Source: Planctomycetaceae bacterium (GTDB lineage: Bacteria; Planctomycetota; Planctomycetia; Planctomycetales; Planctomycetaceae). Taken from it: 64,000 nucleotides of DNA. Each line of letters opens with the position of its first letter. Within the stretch, counting starts at the first letter, position 1. This document shows positions 7,660 through 17,287 of the stretch, piece by piece. Under the pieces are notes generated by a model. That model was not told the origin of the DNA. It searched no databases and saw only the letters and a program-made list of their open reading frames with translations. The stretch lies in assembly GCA_041398785.1 (NCBI GenBank), contig JAWKUA010000001.1:248001-312000 (forward strand). Reading direction: 5' to 3'. Made by a program: the position numbers and the translations under genes.

Positions 7660-9144
7660 ATGACGGCAGCCACGGCAATGGCAAGATCTTCGCTGACCGC
7701 AATTCTGATTGTCGTCGTCATGGTGTACGTCGGCCTTGAGCAACGGCGTCAGTATGTTGCGTCCCGCGACAAAGTTCTGGGAGGTTTCCCACCGATAGCC
7801 GCAGGTCGCGCGGATCGGACGGCCGCCAGTCTGTCTTCGTTCACGGATTCGTCCCCCACACCGGTCAACCCGCCTCGGCGGTCAAGTGTCGAAGACGGTT
7901 CCCGGTCCTTCAGAAAGGAATCGGCAGCTCAGCCGCAAGAGCCATCGGCTTCCATCATCTGGAGCCGCAAAATCGGCACGGGCTATAGTGCGCCGGTCGT
8001 GGCCGATGGTCGCCTGATCCTTGTCCATCGCTGTGATGACGAGGAAGTGGTTTCCTGTTTCAACTGCGAAACCGGAGAGCCACTCTGGGAACATCGTTAT
8101 GGAACGGCGTTTGAATGCGAATACCCAACCTATTCAAGCGGCCCGTATAGCACTCCGGTGACCGGTGATGCCGCCGTGTGTGTCCAGTCGGCGGAAGGTG
8201 GCCTGAGATGCCTGAGTCTGAGCGACGGAACCCTGATCTGGAGTCGCGATCTGACACAGGACTACGGAGTCGAACTTCAGGGATACGGCGTCGCGCATTC
8301 TCCGTTGCTGGATCACGGAAGGTTGTTTCTCAATCTTGGTGGAACCATCGGCCACAGTGCAGTTGTCGCGCTGGACGCCGAAACCGGTGAGACAATCTGG
8401 ACATCCGGAGTGTCCGCAAGAGCCGCTGAATGGGGACTCAGCTGTGCGACTCCCGTATCTGCGGAAGTCGATGGTTCGCCGTACCTGCTGGTGCTGGCGT
8501 CTGATGCGTTGTACTGCCTGAACCCCGACGACGGAGCCATACTGGACCGGTTCAAAGCGGGGGCGCACAACCGGACAAACCCCAATGCCACAACGCCACT
8601 GGTCGTCGGCGACCTGGTTCTTCTGTCGATCTGCCTGGATAACTGCTGGTGCCTCAGAATTCAGAATGACGGGCAGTTTCAAGAGGTCTGGCAGAACAAG
8701 AAGACTCTGCAAAGCCTGTTCAATCCCCTGAGCTTCGTGGACGGGTGTGTCTATGGATGGAACTCATTCGACAAAACGCTGCGGTGCATCGACCTGCAGA
8801 CCGGCGCTGTCCTGTGGAAGGAGAGGACGGAGTTCGCACGAGGAAGTCAGGCGGTCGCTGACGGGAAGCTGTTCGTGATCGGCGAATTTGGTGAATTCGG
8901 CGTGATTGCCGTCAACGGAGCCAAATACGAAAAGCTGTTTTCGACGGTTGAGCCGCTTCTGAAGGCTCCCTGTTTCAGCCGCCCCGCATTGTCGAACGGA
9001 CGGCTCTATCTTCGAAATGAAGAGACACTGATTTGCCTGGACCTGCGACAGCATCCGGCCGGAAAGCGTGCGGCGGAGTTTTCGAAATCAAGACGCCGGT
9101 TTCGCTCGCACGATGTGAGCACCTCTGTATTCACACGATCTTAA
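7660..9144 (+). CDS. Membrane-anchored PQQ-type beta-propeller protein
   Basis: A 494-residue protein with one N-terminal hydrophobic anchor (about residues 9-25, SLTAILIVVVMVYVGLEQ) and a linker of some 80 residues. It then has repeated propeller blades of the BamB/PQQ type: LVVHRCDDEEVVSCFNCETG-like repeats (INVLV-type strand plus ETGEPLWEH), SDGTLIWSRD, DAETGETIWTSG, NPDDGAILDRF and DLQTGAVLWKE. Such proteins act as periplasmic or surface scaffolds; PQQ-dependent catalysis is not supported because no dehydrogenase motifs are visible. The start is uncertain: ATG at 7660 or ATG at 7678, both with weak ribosome sites because the preceding terminator occupies that space. Confidence 0.82.
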   Translation: MTAATAMARSSLTAILIVVVMVYVGLEQRRQYVASRDKVLGGFPPIAAGRADRTAASLSSFTDSSPTPVNPPRRSSVEDGSRSFRKESAAQPQEPSASIIWSRKIGTGYSAPVVADGRLILVHRCDDEEVVSCFNCETGEPLWEHRYGTAFECEYPTYSSGPYSTPVTGDAAVCVQSAEGGLRCLSLSDGTLIWSRDLTQDYGVELQGYGVAHSPLLDHGRLFLNLGGTIGHSAVVALDAETGETIWTSGVSARAAEWGLSCATPVSAEVDGSPYLLVLASDALYCLNPDDGAILDRFKAGAHNRTNPNATTPLVVGDLVLLSICLDNCWCLRIQNDGQFQEVWQNKKTLQSLFNPLSFVDGCVYGWNSFDKTLRCIDLQTGAVLWKERTEFARGSQAVADGKLFVIGEFGEFGVIAVNGAKYEKLFSTVEPLLKAPCFSRPALSNGRLYLRNEETLICLDLRQHPAGKRAAEFSKSRRRFRSHDVSTSVFTRS

Positions 9145-9260
9145 CGAACTGCGGATAGGGTTCTTCGTAAGTCTCCCGTATGGTCGGGTGACAACGAAAA
9201 GATCGTTATCCAGTTCGGCAATGCGAGGGCGTATTGCTATTCGGTACAGGTGAAATTGCG

Positions 9261-12200
9261 GTGGCCGGCGGGCAAACATTGCGCTGCAACGACTGTGAAG
9301 CAGTCCTGGCTGTTGGCGCGAGGTTCTGTTCACAATGTGGACAGAAAGTCGCCGAGGAGGCTGAGTTGCGCACACGACAGGGCAATACGTCGGTCGACTC
9401 CCGGTTGTCGCAGACGGCGCAGGGTGGCCGGGAATCGGGACCGGAAAAGCGCCGTCGGTCGAAGACAGAATCGGCCAGCCCCGGTCGCAATTCCGGTATG
9501 GTTGTCAGGAGTTCGGCGAGGGAGGAAGTGTCGACCGGGAAACAACCGCCGGCGAAAGACAGAAGTGGAAGCCGATTCACCAATGGACGTTCTTCCACAG
9601 GAGTCAACGGCACGGCGGGCGCTGGTACCAGAGACGCACGCTCTGCAGAGACGAACGAGGACGCAGACAGCATTTCGATCGACGAATTCGACCGGCTGCA
9701 GTTGGAGTCTGCGACTGGCGAGGACTCTTCGTCGCGAAAGCAGTCGCACGGAAGGGCAACGCCGGTCGGCAACGCACATTCAAAGCAACCCGCGACCAAA
9801 CGTCCGTCCGCCACGTCGGATCGGTCGCCAGACTCCGGCCATGATGCACCGCCCGAACTGGATTCCAAAAGTTGGAAGCGAAATATCGAAGGCAGCGACT
9901 ATGAGATCTCGCAGTTCGACCTGCAGGGGCTAGGTCCGGAAGGCTCAACGGAAACGCCGGACGCCGACGACCTGGCTAGCTGGCTTCAACCGTCGAACAA
10001 TGACGAGGCTGTTCCCGGTAACGCGCCGCAACCGTCCGATGATGGCGCGATTGAACTATCGTTGACGATGTCCGGGCGGTCGCCGGAGTCTCGTGGAGTG
10101 AAGGCTCCCCATTCGGCAAGGCGCAACGGCGGAACGCACGCCAATGCACGCGAGTTGTCCGGCACCGCTCGCGAGCGGCGATATCGCGAAAAGGTACAGC
10201 AAGAGAACAACGCCGAACTGCGGCCTCCCGAAGCACTGTCGGAAGCCGATGCACCACGGCTGGAGGATCTGGACGACTGGCTGCAGCCGGCAGATGGTCC
10301 GGCACCTGGAATCGCATCCGCGCCGACTGTCGACAGGGAATTCGAACTACAGGAGCAACAGTCGCCCGCTGCTTCGCGAGGTTCTGAGGCGTCTTCCGGA
10401 AATACCGACTTCGCAAGACCACAGGTCAGCCCGCCGCCGACTAAGCGGTCGCCGCCGAAAGCCGCGACGGCAGCGCCCATCGCGGAGCCGCCGTCAACTC
10501 CGACGATCACAGCGCCTCAGGTCATCCATGTGCCTGTGCATGTACCGGTCCATATTCCGGTTCCGGTGGCTGCACCGGTACCGCCGCCGGCACTCATCGC
10601 GACATCACGGGAATCGCGCGAGGACTCTGACGTTGTCGCGATTTCATCGGCAGATGACCGGGATTTGAGTCCGGGCGTTCCGGAGGCGCCCGTTGCAAAG
10701 GCGTCAGTCGCACCGAAGGAAACGCCGCTTGACGAAGCCGCAGCGCCGGAATCAGGCGACAGCAGTCAGAGTCGCGAGTCGGCGCGACTTCAGTACACGA
10801 AGTCAAGAGACCGTCTGCTGCGTGCCGTGGAACGCGGGCGACATGCACTGTTCAGGCTGCAGGATCCAATTCCGCAGAAGCCGCCGCGTGCGGTCGAGAA
10901 GCTGACGTCGGCGCTGAATTCCACGTCAGCCGATGATCCAGGCGCTTTTATCGCAAAGGTGGAACGGCTCGGCGCAACCCAGTCACCGTCGGCGATTGAC
11001 ACACTGCGGGACTTTGTTGGCGGCCGCCAGCGATCGGTTCGCGTTGCCTGTATCCAGGCGCTGTCGATGATCCCTCATGCATCCAGCAGTCTGATTCTGC
11101 TGGGACAGCTTCAGGAACGCTCCACCGATATTCTGGACGCGGCAACTCGCGGCTTGCTGGCACTGGGATACGAGGAATCCATTCCTGCCGTCCTGGCGCT
11201 TGGTTTGACGAATGCCCGGCAGCGATCGGTGCTGTACGAATCCGTCAGTGCTCTGGATGATGATGCGAAACAGAAATTGCAGCAGCCTTTGAAGCGGGAA
11301 ATGGAATCCCCGGATTCCGAAGTGGCGGCCCTGGCAGTGGCGCTGCTGTCACGACTGGGCGACACCAGGCTGGACAAGGTGTTCATTCGGCTGACTCGGC
11401 ATGAATCTCCGGTTGTCCGGGCAGCGGCGGTAGAAGCTCTCGACCAGTGCGAAAATAAGCAGGTCGTCAAGTATGTCAATGCCGCAATGACCGACCCGGC
11501 CGCCGAAGTCCGGGCAGCGGCAGCTCGCGGACTGAAAAAGCTGCAGAGTCCCCGCAGCATGAAGCTGCTGGCCGCCGGATTGCAGGATCCGGAAGTCAGC
11601 GTTCGACGAGTTGTCGCCAAAACATTGTGCGAAATCGGCGGAGACGAAGCGACCAGCGCACTGGCTTCCGCAATCGAGTCAGAGTCGGACGAAGAAACCA
11701 CGTTGTACATGCTGGAGGGTCTCAGCAAGGCAGCATCGAATGACGCGTTTTCGGCGCTGGTCAGACTGCTGAATTCTGAAAACGCGGACGTGCGTCACGG
11801 AGCCATCGCCGCGCTTCGCCGACTGAAGAACGCGAAAGCGACGCCGCATCTGGTACGTCTGATGGACAGCGAAAACGGCGAGACACGACGGCTGGTCATT
11901 GAAACGCTGGGGAAACTCGGAGCGACAAAAGTCGCCCCGAAACTGCGGGACCGAGTGCGAAATGACACTGATGAAGAAGCGCGCGCCGCAGCTGCCCGCG
12001 CGTTGGGGGAACTCCGGGACACGGAGAGTGTGACGCTGCTTGAAGAATCGCTGCACGACGGACGCAGCGTGCGCTGTCAGGCTGTGATCGCTCTGGGTCA
12101 GATCGGAAAGAAAACATCGTCGCCCGCGCTGCTGGTGATGCTGAAGGATGCCGCGCCGGAAATTCGCTATCACGCCTGCAACGCTGTCGCGCAGATCGGG

Positions 12201-13424
12201 GAACTCAGCAACCCGGAACCACTAAAGGCGCTTCTGGATGACAGTGATGCCATGGTTCGCCGGGGCGCGGAAGCCGCTCTGAAGAAACTGGGAGTCAAGA
12301 CTTCCGGAACAACCTGGCTGCGACCGTTGAAGAAGCGAGTCAGGAAAATCGCCAGCATTGTCCTGCCGGATGTCGCTGCCGGCGGAGTACCAATGGCCGG
12401 AGTGGGAATTGTGGCCGCGGCGATCCTGGTCGTTCTCGGAATCGGCTACGCGGTTTATCAGGGAATTGACCGATTCGCGACCGGCGGCAGTACGTTCAGC
12501 GGACCTGTGTCCTACGTGATTTCAGCATCCGTAAACGCGGACAGTTCTCAGATTGCCGTGTTGCGAAACCGTGGTGTCGTTGAGTCGTGGAACGCGAGTG
12601 ACGGAACTCTGGTGAATCGCTTCGCCGTGTCATCGCCGGTCAACAAACTGCTGTGCGCCGGCGATGACTCCGTTCTGTTGTTCAGCTCCGACGGAATGCT
12701 GGAATGGAATCCGCTGGCTGATCCGAATGGCTACTCGGTGCATTCGATCCCCGGAGACAACGTCGCGCTGGTGCAACAGGTCGTCCGGCTTCCCGATGGC
12801 AAGACGGCATTCCTGTTCTCGGGGCAGAATGTGTCCGTCATTGATCTGATGACGCGAAAGATCCAGCGGTCGTTCAAGCTGCCCGGTTCCGCCCGCGATC
12901 CGTGGCTGAGTCCGGACCAGGAACTGATGCTGTGCGGCGGTGATAACGGCGACATTCAGATCCTTTCCGCGAAGGACGGTACACAACAGATGGCGTTTCC
13001 GGCCAGCCGCTGGCTGACGACAGATGCAACCGTAAAGCCCAGGGTAACTGACCTCGGCTTCAGTCACGACGGACAATTCATCGCGATTTCGTACGACACC
13101 GGCAATGTGCAGATCTTTGAAGTCGCAAAGGCTGCGCGTGGCCCTGTCAGGACGCTGAACGAAGACACGCCCGTTGAAAAGCTTGTATTTCATCCGCTGG
13201 AACTGAAGCTGATTCTGGTCAACCATCAGGGAATCCACGTGCTGTCCGACATGTTCGAAAAGCGTGATTCCATCGAAACCGACGACCTGCAGGTTCCGAC
13301 CGGCATGCAGTTGTCGGCTGACGGTGCGACGCTGGTTGCATTCGTCGACGAAGTCAAAGACGTCTGGGTATTCGATCTGAACGGCATGAAGCTGAAGCAC
13401 AGGCTTTCGGTCGACTCACAATAA
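9261..13424 (+). CDS. Zinc ribbon-HEAT repeat-TM-beta-propeller giant protein
   Basis: A 1,387-residue multidomain protein. Residues 9-26 form a zinc ribbon (CNDC and CSQC). Residues about 40-530 are disordered, rich in Ser, Pro, Glu and Arg, with a repeat-like HVPVHVPVHIPVPV stretch. Residues about 543-1013 are a long array of HEAT repeats of the PBS-lyase type (PVVRAAAVEALDQ, AEVRAAAARGLKKL, EEARAAAARALGELRD). A single membrane helix lies near 1044-1066 (GVGIVAAAILVVLGIGYAVY), and the last 300 residues are WD40-like propeller blades. The likely topology is a cytosolic N-terminal scaffold and an external propeller. I chose GTG at 9261, which has AGGTG eight bases upstream; TTG at 9234 is an alternative. 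The function is unknown. Confidence 0.85.
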   Translation: MAGGQTLRCNDCEAVLAVGARFCSQCGQKVAEEAELRTRQGNTSVDSRLSQTAQGGRESGPEKRRRSKTESASPGRNSGMVVRSSAREEVSTGKQPPAKDRSGSRFTNGRSSTGVNGTAGAGTRDARSAETNEDADSISIDEFDRLQLESATGEDSSSRKQSHGRATPVGNAHSKQPATKRPSATSDRSPDSGHDAPPELDSKSWKRNIEGSDYEISQFDLQGLGPEGSTETPDADDLASWLQPSNNDEAVPGNAPQPSDDGAIELSLTMSGRSPESRGVKAPHSARRNGGTHANARELSGTARERRYREKVQQENNAELRPPEALSEADAPRLEDLDDWLQPADGPAPGIASAPTVDREFELQEQQSPAASRGSEASSGNTDFARPQVSPPPTKRSPPKAATAAPIAEPPSTPTITAPQVIHVPVHVPVHIPVPVAAPVPPPALIATSRESREDSDVVAISSADDRDLSPGVPEAPVAKASVAPKETPLDEAAAPESGDSSQSRESARLQYTKSRDRLLRAVERGRHALFRLQDPIPQKPPRAVEKLTSALNSTSADDPGAFIAKVERLGATQSPSAIDTLRDFVGGRQRSVRVACIQALSMIPHASSSLILLGQLQERSTDILDAATRGLLALGYEESIPAVLALGLTNARQRSVLYESVSALDDDAKQKLQQPLKREMESPDSEVAALAVALLSRLGDTRLDKVFIRLTRHESPVVRAAAVEALDQCENKQVVKYVNAAMTDPAAEVRAAAARGLKKLQSPRSMKLLAAGLQDPEVSVRRVVAKTLCEIGGDEATSALASAIESESDEETTLYMLEGLSKAASNDAFSALVRLLNSENADVRHGAIAALRRLKNAKATPHLVRLMDSENGETRRLVIETLGKLGATKVAPKLRDRVRNDTDEEARAAAARALGELRDTESVTLLEESLHDGRSVRCQAVIALGQIGKKTSSPALLVMLKDAAPEIRYHACNAVAQIGELSNPEPLKALLDDSDAMVRRGAEAALKKLGVKTSGTTWLRPLKKRVRKIASIVLPDVAAGGVPMAGVGIVAAAILVVLGIGYAVYQGIDRFATGGSTFSGPVSYVISASVNADSSQIAVLRNRGVVESWNASDGTLVNRFAVSSPVNKLLCAGDDSVLLFSSDGMLEWNPLADPNGYSVHSIPGDNVALVQQVVRLPDGKTAFLFSGQNVSVIDLMTRKIQRSFKLPGSARDPWLSPDQELMLCGGDNGDIQILSAKDGTQQMAFPASRWLTTDATVKPRVTDLGFSHDGQFIAISYDTGNVQIFEVAKAARGPVRTLNEDTPVEKLVFHPLELKLILVNHQGIHVLSDMFEKRDSIETDDLQVPTGMQLSADGATLVAFVDEVKDVWVFDLNGMKLKHRLSVDSQ

Positions 13425-13745
13425 CCGGCTGCACAGTCACCGTCGGCAGGAGATTGCCGCACGATTCGGCTGCGCGCGACTGCGGTCCGGTGTCGGAACT
13501 CCCGGATTTCGGAGCATGCGGCGGTTCACCACAATGCCCGCGTGACATCGATCGCCAAAGGGCGCATCGAATTCCGCAAAGGAAGACGCCAGTTGACGGC
13601 AAGCTCGACGCACCGCCGGCCCACGGCAGGAGCGGATTCCGCGGCCGTCGCGGAGAATTCAGTTTCCGGCGGACTGTTCGCGCCGACATCGGACTCGTAC
13701 ACTCACAGTGGTTGGTTGAATTCCTCCCATACTGAAGAACCGCCG
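13425..13745. other. Intergenic region before ppnP
   Basis: A 321-base region with no recognisable gene. The open frame running through it into ppnP is low-complexity and lacks family features, and ppnP homologues start at the internal ATG. No terminator hairpin was seen after the HEAT protein. Confidence 0.4.
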
Positions 13746-14063
13746 ATGAGCAGATTTGAGAACGTCACCGTCGTCAAGGCCGCAAACGTCTATTTTGACG
13801 GTGGTGTCACCAGCCGGACCATTGAATTCCCGGACGGCAGCACCCGGACTCTGGGCTTCATGCTGCCGGGCAATTACACGTTTGATACCGGAAAAGCGGA
13901 GTTCGTAGAGATTCAGTCCGGGGAGTTGCGCTGGCGGCTTTGCGGCGAATCTGAATGGCAGGACCTTATCGCCGGCCAGTCGTTTCACGTCCCCGGAAAC
14001 AACAAGTTTGAATTGCAGGTGACGAAGGCCACCGACTACGTGTGCTCGTTTCTGGATGAATGA
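13746..14063 (+). CDS. ppnP: Pyrimidine/purine nucleoside phosphorylase (PpnP)
   Basis: A 105-residue single-domain cupin starting MSRFENVTVVKAANVYFDGG, with the family pattern TRTLGFMLPGNYTF, EIQSGELRWRL, FHVPGNNKFELQV and a final DYVCSFLDE. The family (formerly DUF1255, E. coli yaiE, about 94 residues) catalyses phosphorolysis of several nucleosides to free base and ribose-1-phosphate in the cytosol. The ATG at 13746 gives the family-typical N-terminus; the frame is open upstream but adds about 68 unrelated residues. The gene sits on the same strand as rlmN, 191 bases ahead of it. Confidence 0.92.
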   Translation: MSRFENVTVVKAANVYFDGGVTSRTIEFPDGSTRTLGFMLPGNYTFDTGKAEFVEIQSGELRWRLCGESEWQDLIAGQSFHVPGNNKFELQVTKATDYVCSFLDE

Positions 14064-14254
14064 AGACGGTCACTCAGTCGGCGACATGGCCAGCGGATGT
14101 CGTCCCCCCGGAATCGCATCGCGATTGGGTTAGAGCCAAAATTGTGAACTCGGTGCAGCGACGTTGCCACGTGCCTTCGCTGGTGAGACTTACCGGCCGC
14201 GGCGCGGCGATCGTTCCCGCGGTACAATCCCACTTTGCAGTCCCGACGGTTCCC

Positions 14255-15352
14255 ATGCAGTCTCCTGAATCGCAGCTTGCCCGTCGTCCGCAGACCGCTG
14301 CTGCTGCGCCGGTCGTGCTGTCACTGACGGAGGACGAACTGACTGCATGGCTGAAGTCAGCCGGGCAGCCGGCATTTCGATGTCGGCAGATTCGCAGATG
14401 GCTCATCGAACGGCGAATCCGGTCGTTCGAAGAAATGACGGACCTTCCCGCGGACCTGCGGCGAACGCTGACGGCGGACTTTCGCTTTACCAGCTTCGAA
14501 GTTGTTCAGCATCAGAAGGCACAGGACCGTACAGAAAAACTGCTGCTGAAGCTGCATGACGACGAACTTATCGAATGCGTGCTGATGCGCGAGCCGGGTC
14601 GGCGAACCGTGTGCATCAGTACTCAGGTCGGCTGCGCGATGGGCTGCGTGTTTTGTGCCAGCGGACTTCTGGGCGTCAAACGTGACCTGACCGCCGCGGA
14701 GATCTTCGAACAGGTCCTGCTGCTGCACCGGCTGATGGACGACGACGAAAAGATTACCAACGTTGTTGTCATGGGAATCGGCGAACCGCTGGCCAACTAT
14801 CGGAACCTGATGTCGGCGCTGGACTTCGTGAGTTCCGGCAATGGTTTTGGCCTGGGTGCTCGCAGGATCACGGTCTCCACGGTCGGTTTGCCGGACAGAA
14901 TCCGCGACTTCGCCCGCAGCGGCAAACAGTTCAATCTGGCAATCTCTCTTCATGCACCCAGCGACGAGCTGCGATCAGAGATTGTCCCGGTGAATCGCAG
15001 AATCGGGCTGGAAGAAATCATCGCTGCCGCCGACGAATTTTTTGAAATCACGGGACGCCGGGTGTCGTATGAATACATCCTGCTGTCCGGCGTCAATGAC
15101 CAGCCGGAACACGCGGAACAGCTCGCGCGGTTGCTGCACGGGCGAAATGCCCATGTGAATCTGATTCCGATGAACGGCGTCACGGAACTGTTGATGACAG
15201 CGCCGGAGCCACCGATGACGCAGCGCTTTCGATCGATCCTGGAACACCGGGGAATCCCGGCGACCGTCCGAAAGCGGAAGGGAGCAGACATCGATGCCGC
15301 ATGCGGACAGCTTCGCCTGAACCCTGCAGGACGTAGAGCGGTCGGCCAGTGA
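14255..15352 (+). CDS. rlmN: 23S rRNA (adenine-2503-C2)-methyltransferase RlmN
   Basis: A 365-residue radical SAM methyltransferase that methylates A2503 in 23S rRNA and A37 in some tRNAs. It has an N-terminal helical domain (AFRCRQIRRWLIERRI), then CISTQVGCAMGCVFCASG, which contains the CxxxCxxC cluster motif, VVMGIGEPLANY for SAM binding, RITVSTVGLP, LAISLHAP and the terminal DIDAACGQL, whose Cys is the second catalytic cysteine. I prefer ATG at 14255. The frame is open back to 14060, overlapping the ppnP stop, but the 65 extra residues have no counterpart in known RlmN. TACAAT at 14223-14228 resembles a -10 box, without a clear -35. Confidence 0.93.
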   Translation: MQSPESQLARRPQTAAAAPVVLSLTEDELTAWLKSAGQPAFRCRQIRRWLIERRIRSFEEMTDLPADLRRTLTADFRFTSFEVVQHQKAQDRTEKLLLKLHDDELIECVLMREPGRRTVCISTQVGCAMGCVFCASGLLGVKRDLTAAEIFEQVLLLHRLMDDDEKITNVVVMGIGEPLANYRNLMSALDFVSSGNGFGLGARRITVSTVGLPDRIRDFARSGKQFNLAISLHAPSDELRSEIVPVNRRIGLEEIIAAADEFFEITGRRVSYEYILLSGVNDQPEHAEQLARLLHGRNAHVNLIPMNGVTELLMTAPEPPMTQRFRSILEHRGIPATVRKRKGADIDAACGQLRLNPAGRRAVGQ

Positions 15353-15585
15353 TCAGAATGTTGTCCGAACGCCGGCACCGAAATCGGTGACGGCGATCTC
15401 TTGCGGTCACTGGCTGCCGGTCACGGAAGACTGCGATACGTCAGGGCACAACATGTCTACCGCTGCGTTCTCATGATCGCCGGGCAATGGCAGACTTGCA
15501 CGCAGACTGGACTGGCCGCGTGCATCGGTCGCCCTATACTGCCCACTCCTGTGCCTCAGGCCGGCTTTTCCCTGGCATTCCGTCG

Positions 15586-16791
15586 ATGACCGAAAAAACA
15601 ACAACAGAGCTGCGCGTCGCGTGGATTGCTCAGGGCAGGCTGTTCGTCCAGACAGACGGACAGCCCTTGCAGGAGATAGAAAGTGAGTTTGCCCGACAGT
15701 CGCAGCAGCGCAACCTCCGTGATTCAGAATTGAACGCGTGGAAAGGTCGCAGCGGCGTATGGGGAAACCTCGGCATGCAGCCGCCGGGCGCGGCGCCATG
15801 GGAAGACCAGGACCCGCAGCGACAGATCCGCTTTGTCGCCGTCGCGCGGGGACCGACTGCCGATGAGATCTTCTATGTGCTGGATATGGGAACCGTCGGC
15901 GGATTGTTCTGTTACAACCTGAAGGAGCATACGGAACGCCGGCTGGTTCATCGACAGGGGTTCGTGCTGAAAGACGTTTCACGCCATTCCGCCGATGGCG
16001 AACTGGCGGTTTCGCTACCGCGCGATGACGGCACGATCGGGCTGAAGATCACCCGGCATGACGGGCTATTCGGCCACGCAATCACGATGTCCGATTCGCT
16101 GGATGAGTCCCCGGCGTGGCTGCCGGATGGTTCGAAACGACTTGTCTTTCAGTCATCTGCCATTGGGCGCGATGAGCACGGGTACGCGATCGGACAAAGC
16201 CCGTTTCGGATCGAAAAACTGGATCTGGCAACGAAGGAAGTGACCGCCGTTTTCGAAGAAGAAGGATATGACCTGCTTCAGCCGAGAATTCTGTCGGATG
16301 ATTCGCTGATTTGCATACGTCGGCCTCATCAGGCGATGCAGCGGCCGCAATTGTCGTTTTCGCAATATCTTCAGGATGTTGTCCTGTTTCCGTACCGACT
16401 GCTGCGGACGTTTGTCCATTTCTTTCATTTCATGTCGATGATGTTTACAGGGAAGCCGCTGATCTCCGCAGGCGGGCCGGTCAATCGCAGGCGAAAAGCC
16501 AACCCGTATTTGATGCTTTGGGGACAGGCCATCGATACGCACCGCATTCTAAGCCGGGAACGCAGCGACGGTCCGCGAACGCCGCTGGTGCCAGATGAAT
16601 GGAAACTGATGCGCAGGGACGCGAACGGTATGCAGTCAGTTCTGGCCGACAACGTCCTGGCATGGGATCTCTGCGCCGATGAAAGCGTTTGCTACACGGA
16701 CGGGCGCAGGGTTTACCACCGGCCGGTGACCGGTTCGCCCAGGGTTGTTGCTGAAGCGGATCTGATTGAACGAGTCGCGGTCTTGAGCTGA
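15586..16791 (+). CDS. TolB/WD40-like beta-propeller protein, function unknown
   Basis: A 401-residue protein with no signal peptide. It has repeated beta strands of the propeller type, such as VAWIAQGRLFVQTDG, EIFYVLDMGTVGG, SADGELAVSLPRDDG, ESPAWLPDGSKRLVFQSS and LQPRILSDDSLICIRRP. A central aromatic stretch (YRLLRTFVHFFHFMSMMF, near residues 270-290) could be a membrane-associating segment. The pattern resembles TolB-type or dipeptidyl-peptidase propellers without a hydrolase domain. The ATG at 15586 was chosen because the frame upstream is not protein-like. TATACT at 15535-15540 resembles a -10 box. No specific role can be assigned. Confidence 0.75.
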   Translation: MTEKTTTELRVAWIAQGRLFVQTDGQPLQEIESEFARQSQQRNLRDSELNAWKGRSGVWGNLGMQPPGAAPWEDQDPQRQIRFVAVARGPTADEIFYVLDMGTVGGLFCYNLKEHTERRLVHRQGFVLKDVSRHSADGELAVSLPRDDGTIGLKITRHDGLFGHAITMSDSLDESPAWLPDGSKRLVFQSSAIGRDEHGYAIGQSPFRIEKLDLATKEVTAVFEEEGYDLLQPRILSDDSLICIRRPHQAMQRPQLSFSQYLQDVVLFPYRLLRTFVHFFHFMSMMFTGKPLISAGGPVNRRRKANPYLMLWGQAIDTHRILSRERSDGPRTPLVPDEWKLMRRDANGMQSVLADNVLAWDLCADESVCYTDGRRVYHRPVTGSPRVVAEADLIERVAVLS

Positions 16792-16795
16792 GCGC

Positions 16796-16825
16796 AAAAA
16801 AACCTCGAACGTTGCCGTTCGAGGT
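16796..16825 (-). terminator. Intrinsic terminator downstream of tRNA-Glu
   Basis: CCTCGAACG (16803-16811) pairs perfectly with CGTTCGAGG (16816-16824) around a four-base loop. On the minus strand it is followed by seven T residues (A run at 16796-16802). It lies 17 bases past the mature 3' end of tRNA-Glu and would end that transcript. Confidence 0.88.
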
Positions 16826-16841
16826 GTCCGGAAATCGTGAA

Positions 16842-16918
<77 letters not shown>

Positions 16919-17083
16919 ATCATTCGCGGCGGGAAGCGATGTTCACTGCCCCGCGGGAATGCGAGACATTTCTTCCTTCACATCAGCGAACAGAATTGCT
17001 TTCGCAACGTCGGCAGGCAGACGCCGCCAACTTCAGAGTTCCGGGGATAGTTGCAGACAGATTTCTGAAAATCAAGCGCCAGA

Positions 17084-17287
17084 CTACTGGTCTTCGGCGT
17101 TTCCGGCGAGTGCCGCCGTATCTCGCTCTTTCAGAATCGCGTCGAGTACTTCCTGCCGATGCACAGAGACGTCGCGCGGTGCTTGAATCCCAAGTCGCAC
17201 CTTGTCACCGCGCACTTCGACAACAGTGATTACCACGTCATCATTGATGACGATGCTTTCACTCTTCTTCCTCGACAAAACCAACAT
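17084..17287 (-). CDS. csrA: Carbon storage regulator CsrA
   Basis: A 67-residue protein starting MLVLSRKKSESIVINDDVVI, followed by ITVVEVRGDKVRLGIQAPRD and VHRQEV, all diagnostic of CsrA/RsmA. It acts as a homodimer that binds GGA motifs in mRNA leaders to repress or stabilise translation; in many bacteria it governs carbon flux and flagella. The C-terminus is slightly extended (EVLDAILKERDTAALAGNAEDQ, shown here as two parts in sequence) compared with the E. coli protein of 61 residues. The ribosome site GAGGGA lies about six bases before the start and itself contains a GGA core, so self-repression is plausible. No flagellar gene is next to it. Confidence 0.96.
   Translation of the reverse strand: MLVLSRKKSESIVINDDVVITVVEVRGDKVRLGIQAPRDVSVHRQEVLDAILKERDTAALAGNAEDQ

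Noticed and set aside
14060..14254. N-terminal extension of rlmN overlapping the ppnP stop
   Set aside because: An ATG overlaps the stop, but the 65 added residues have no counterpart in RlmN. The start at 14255 fits the family.
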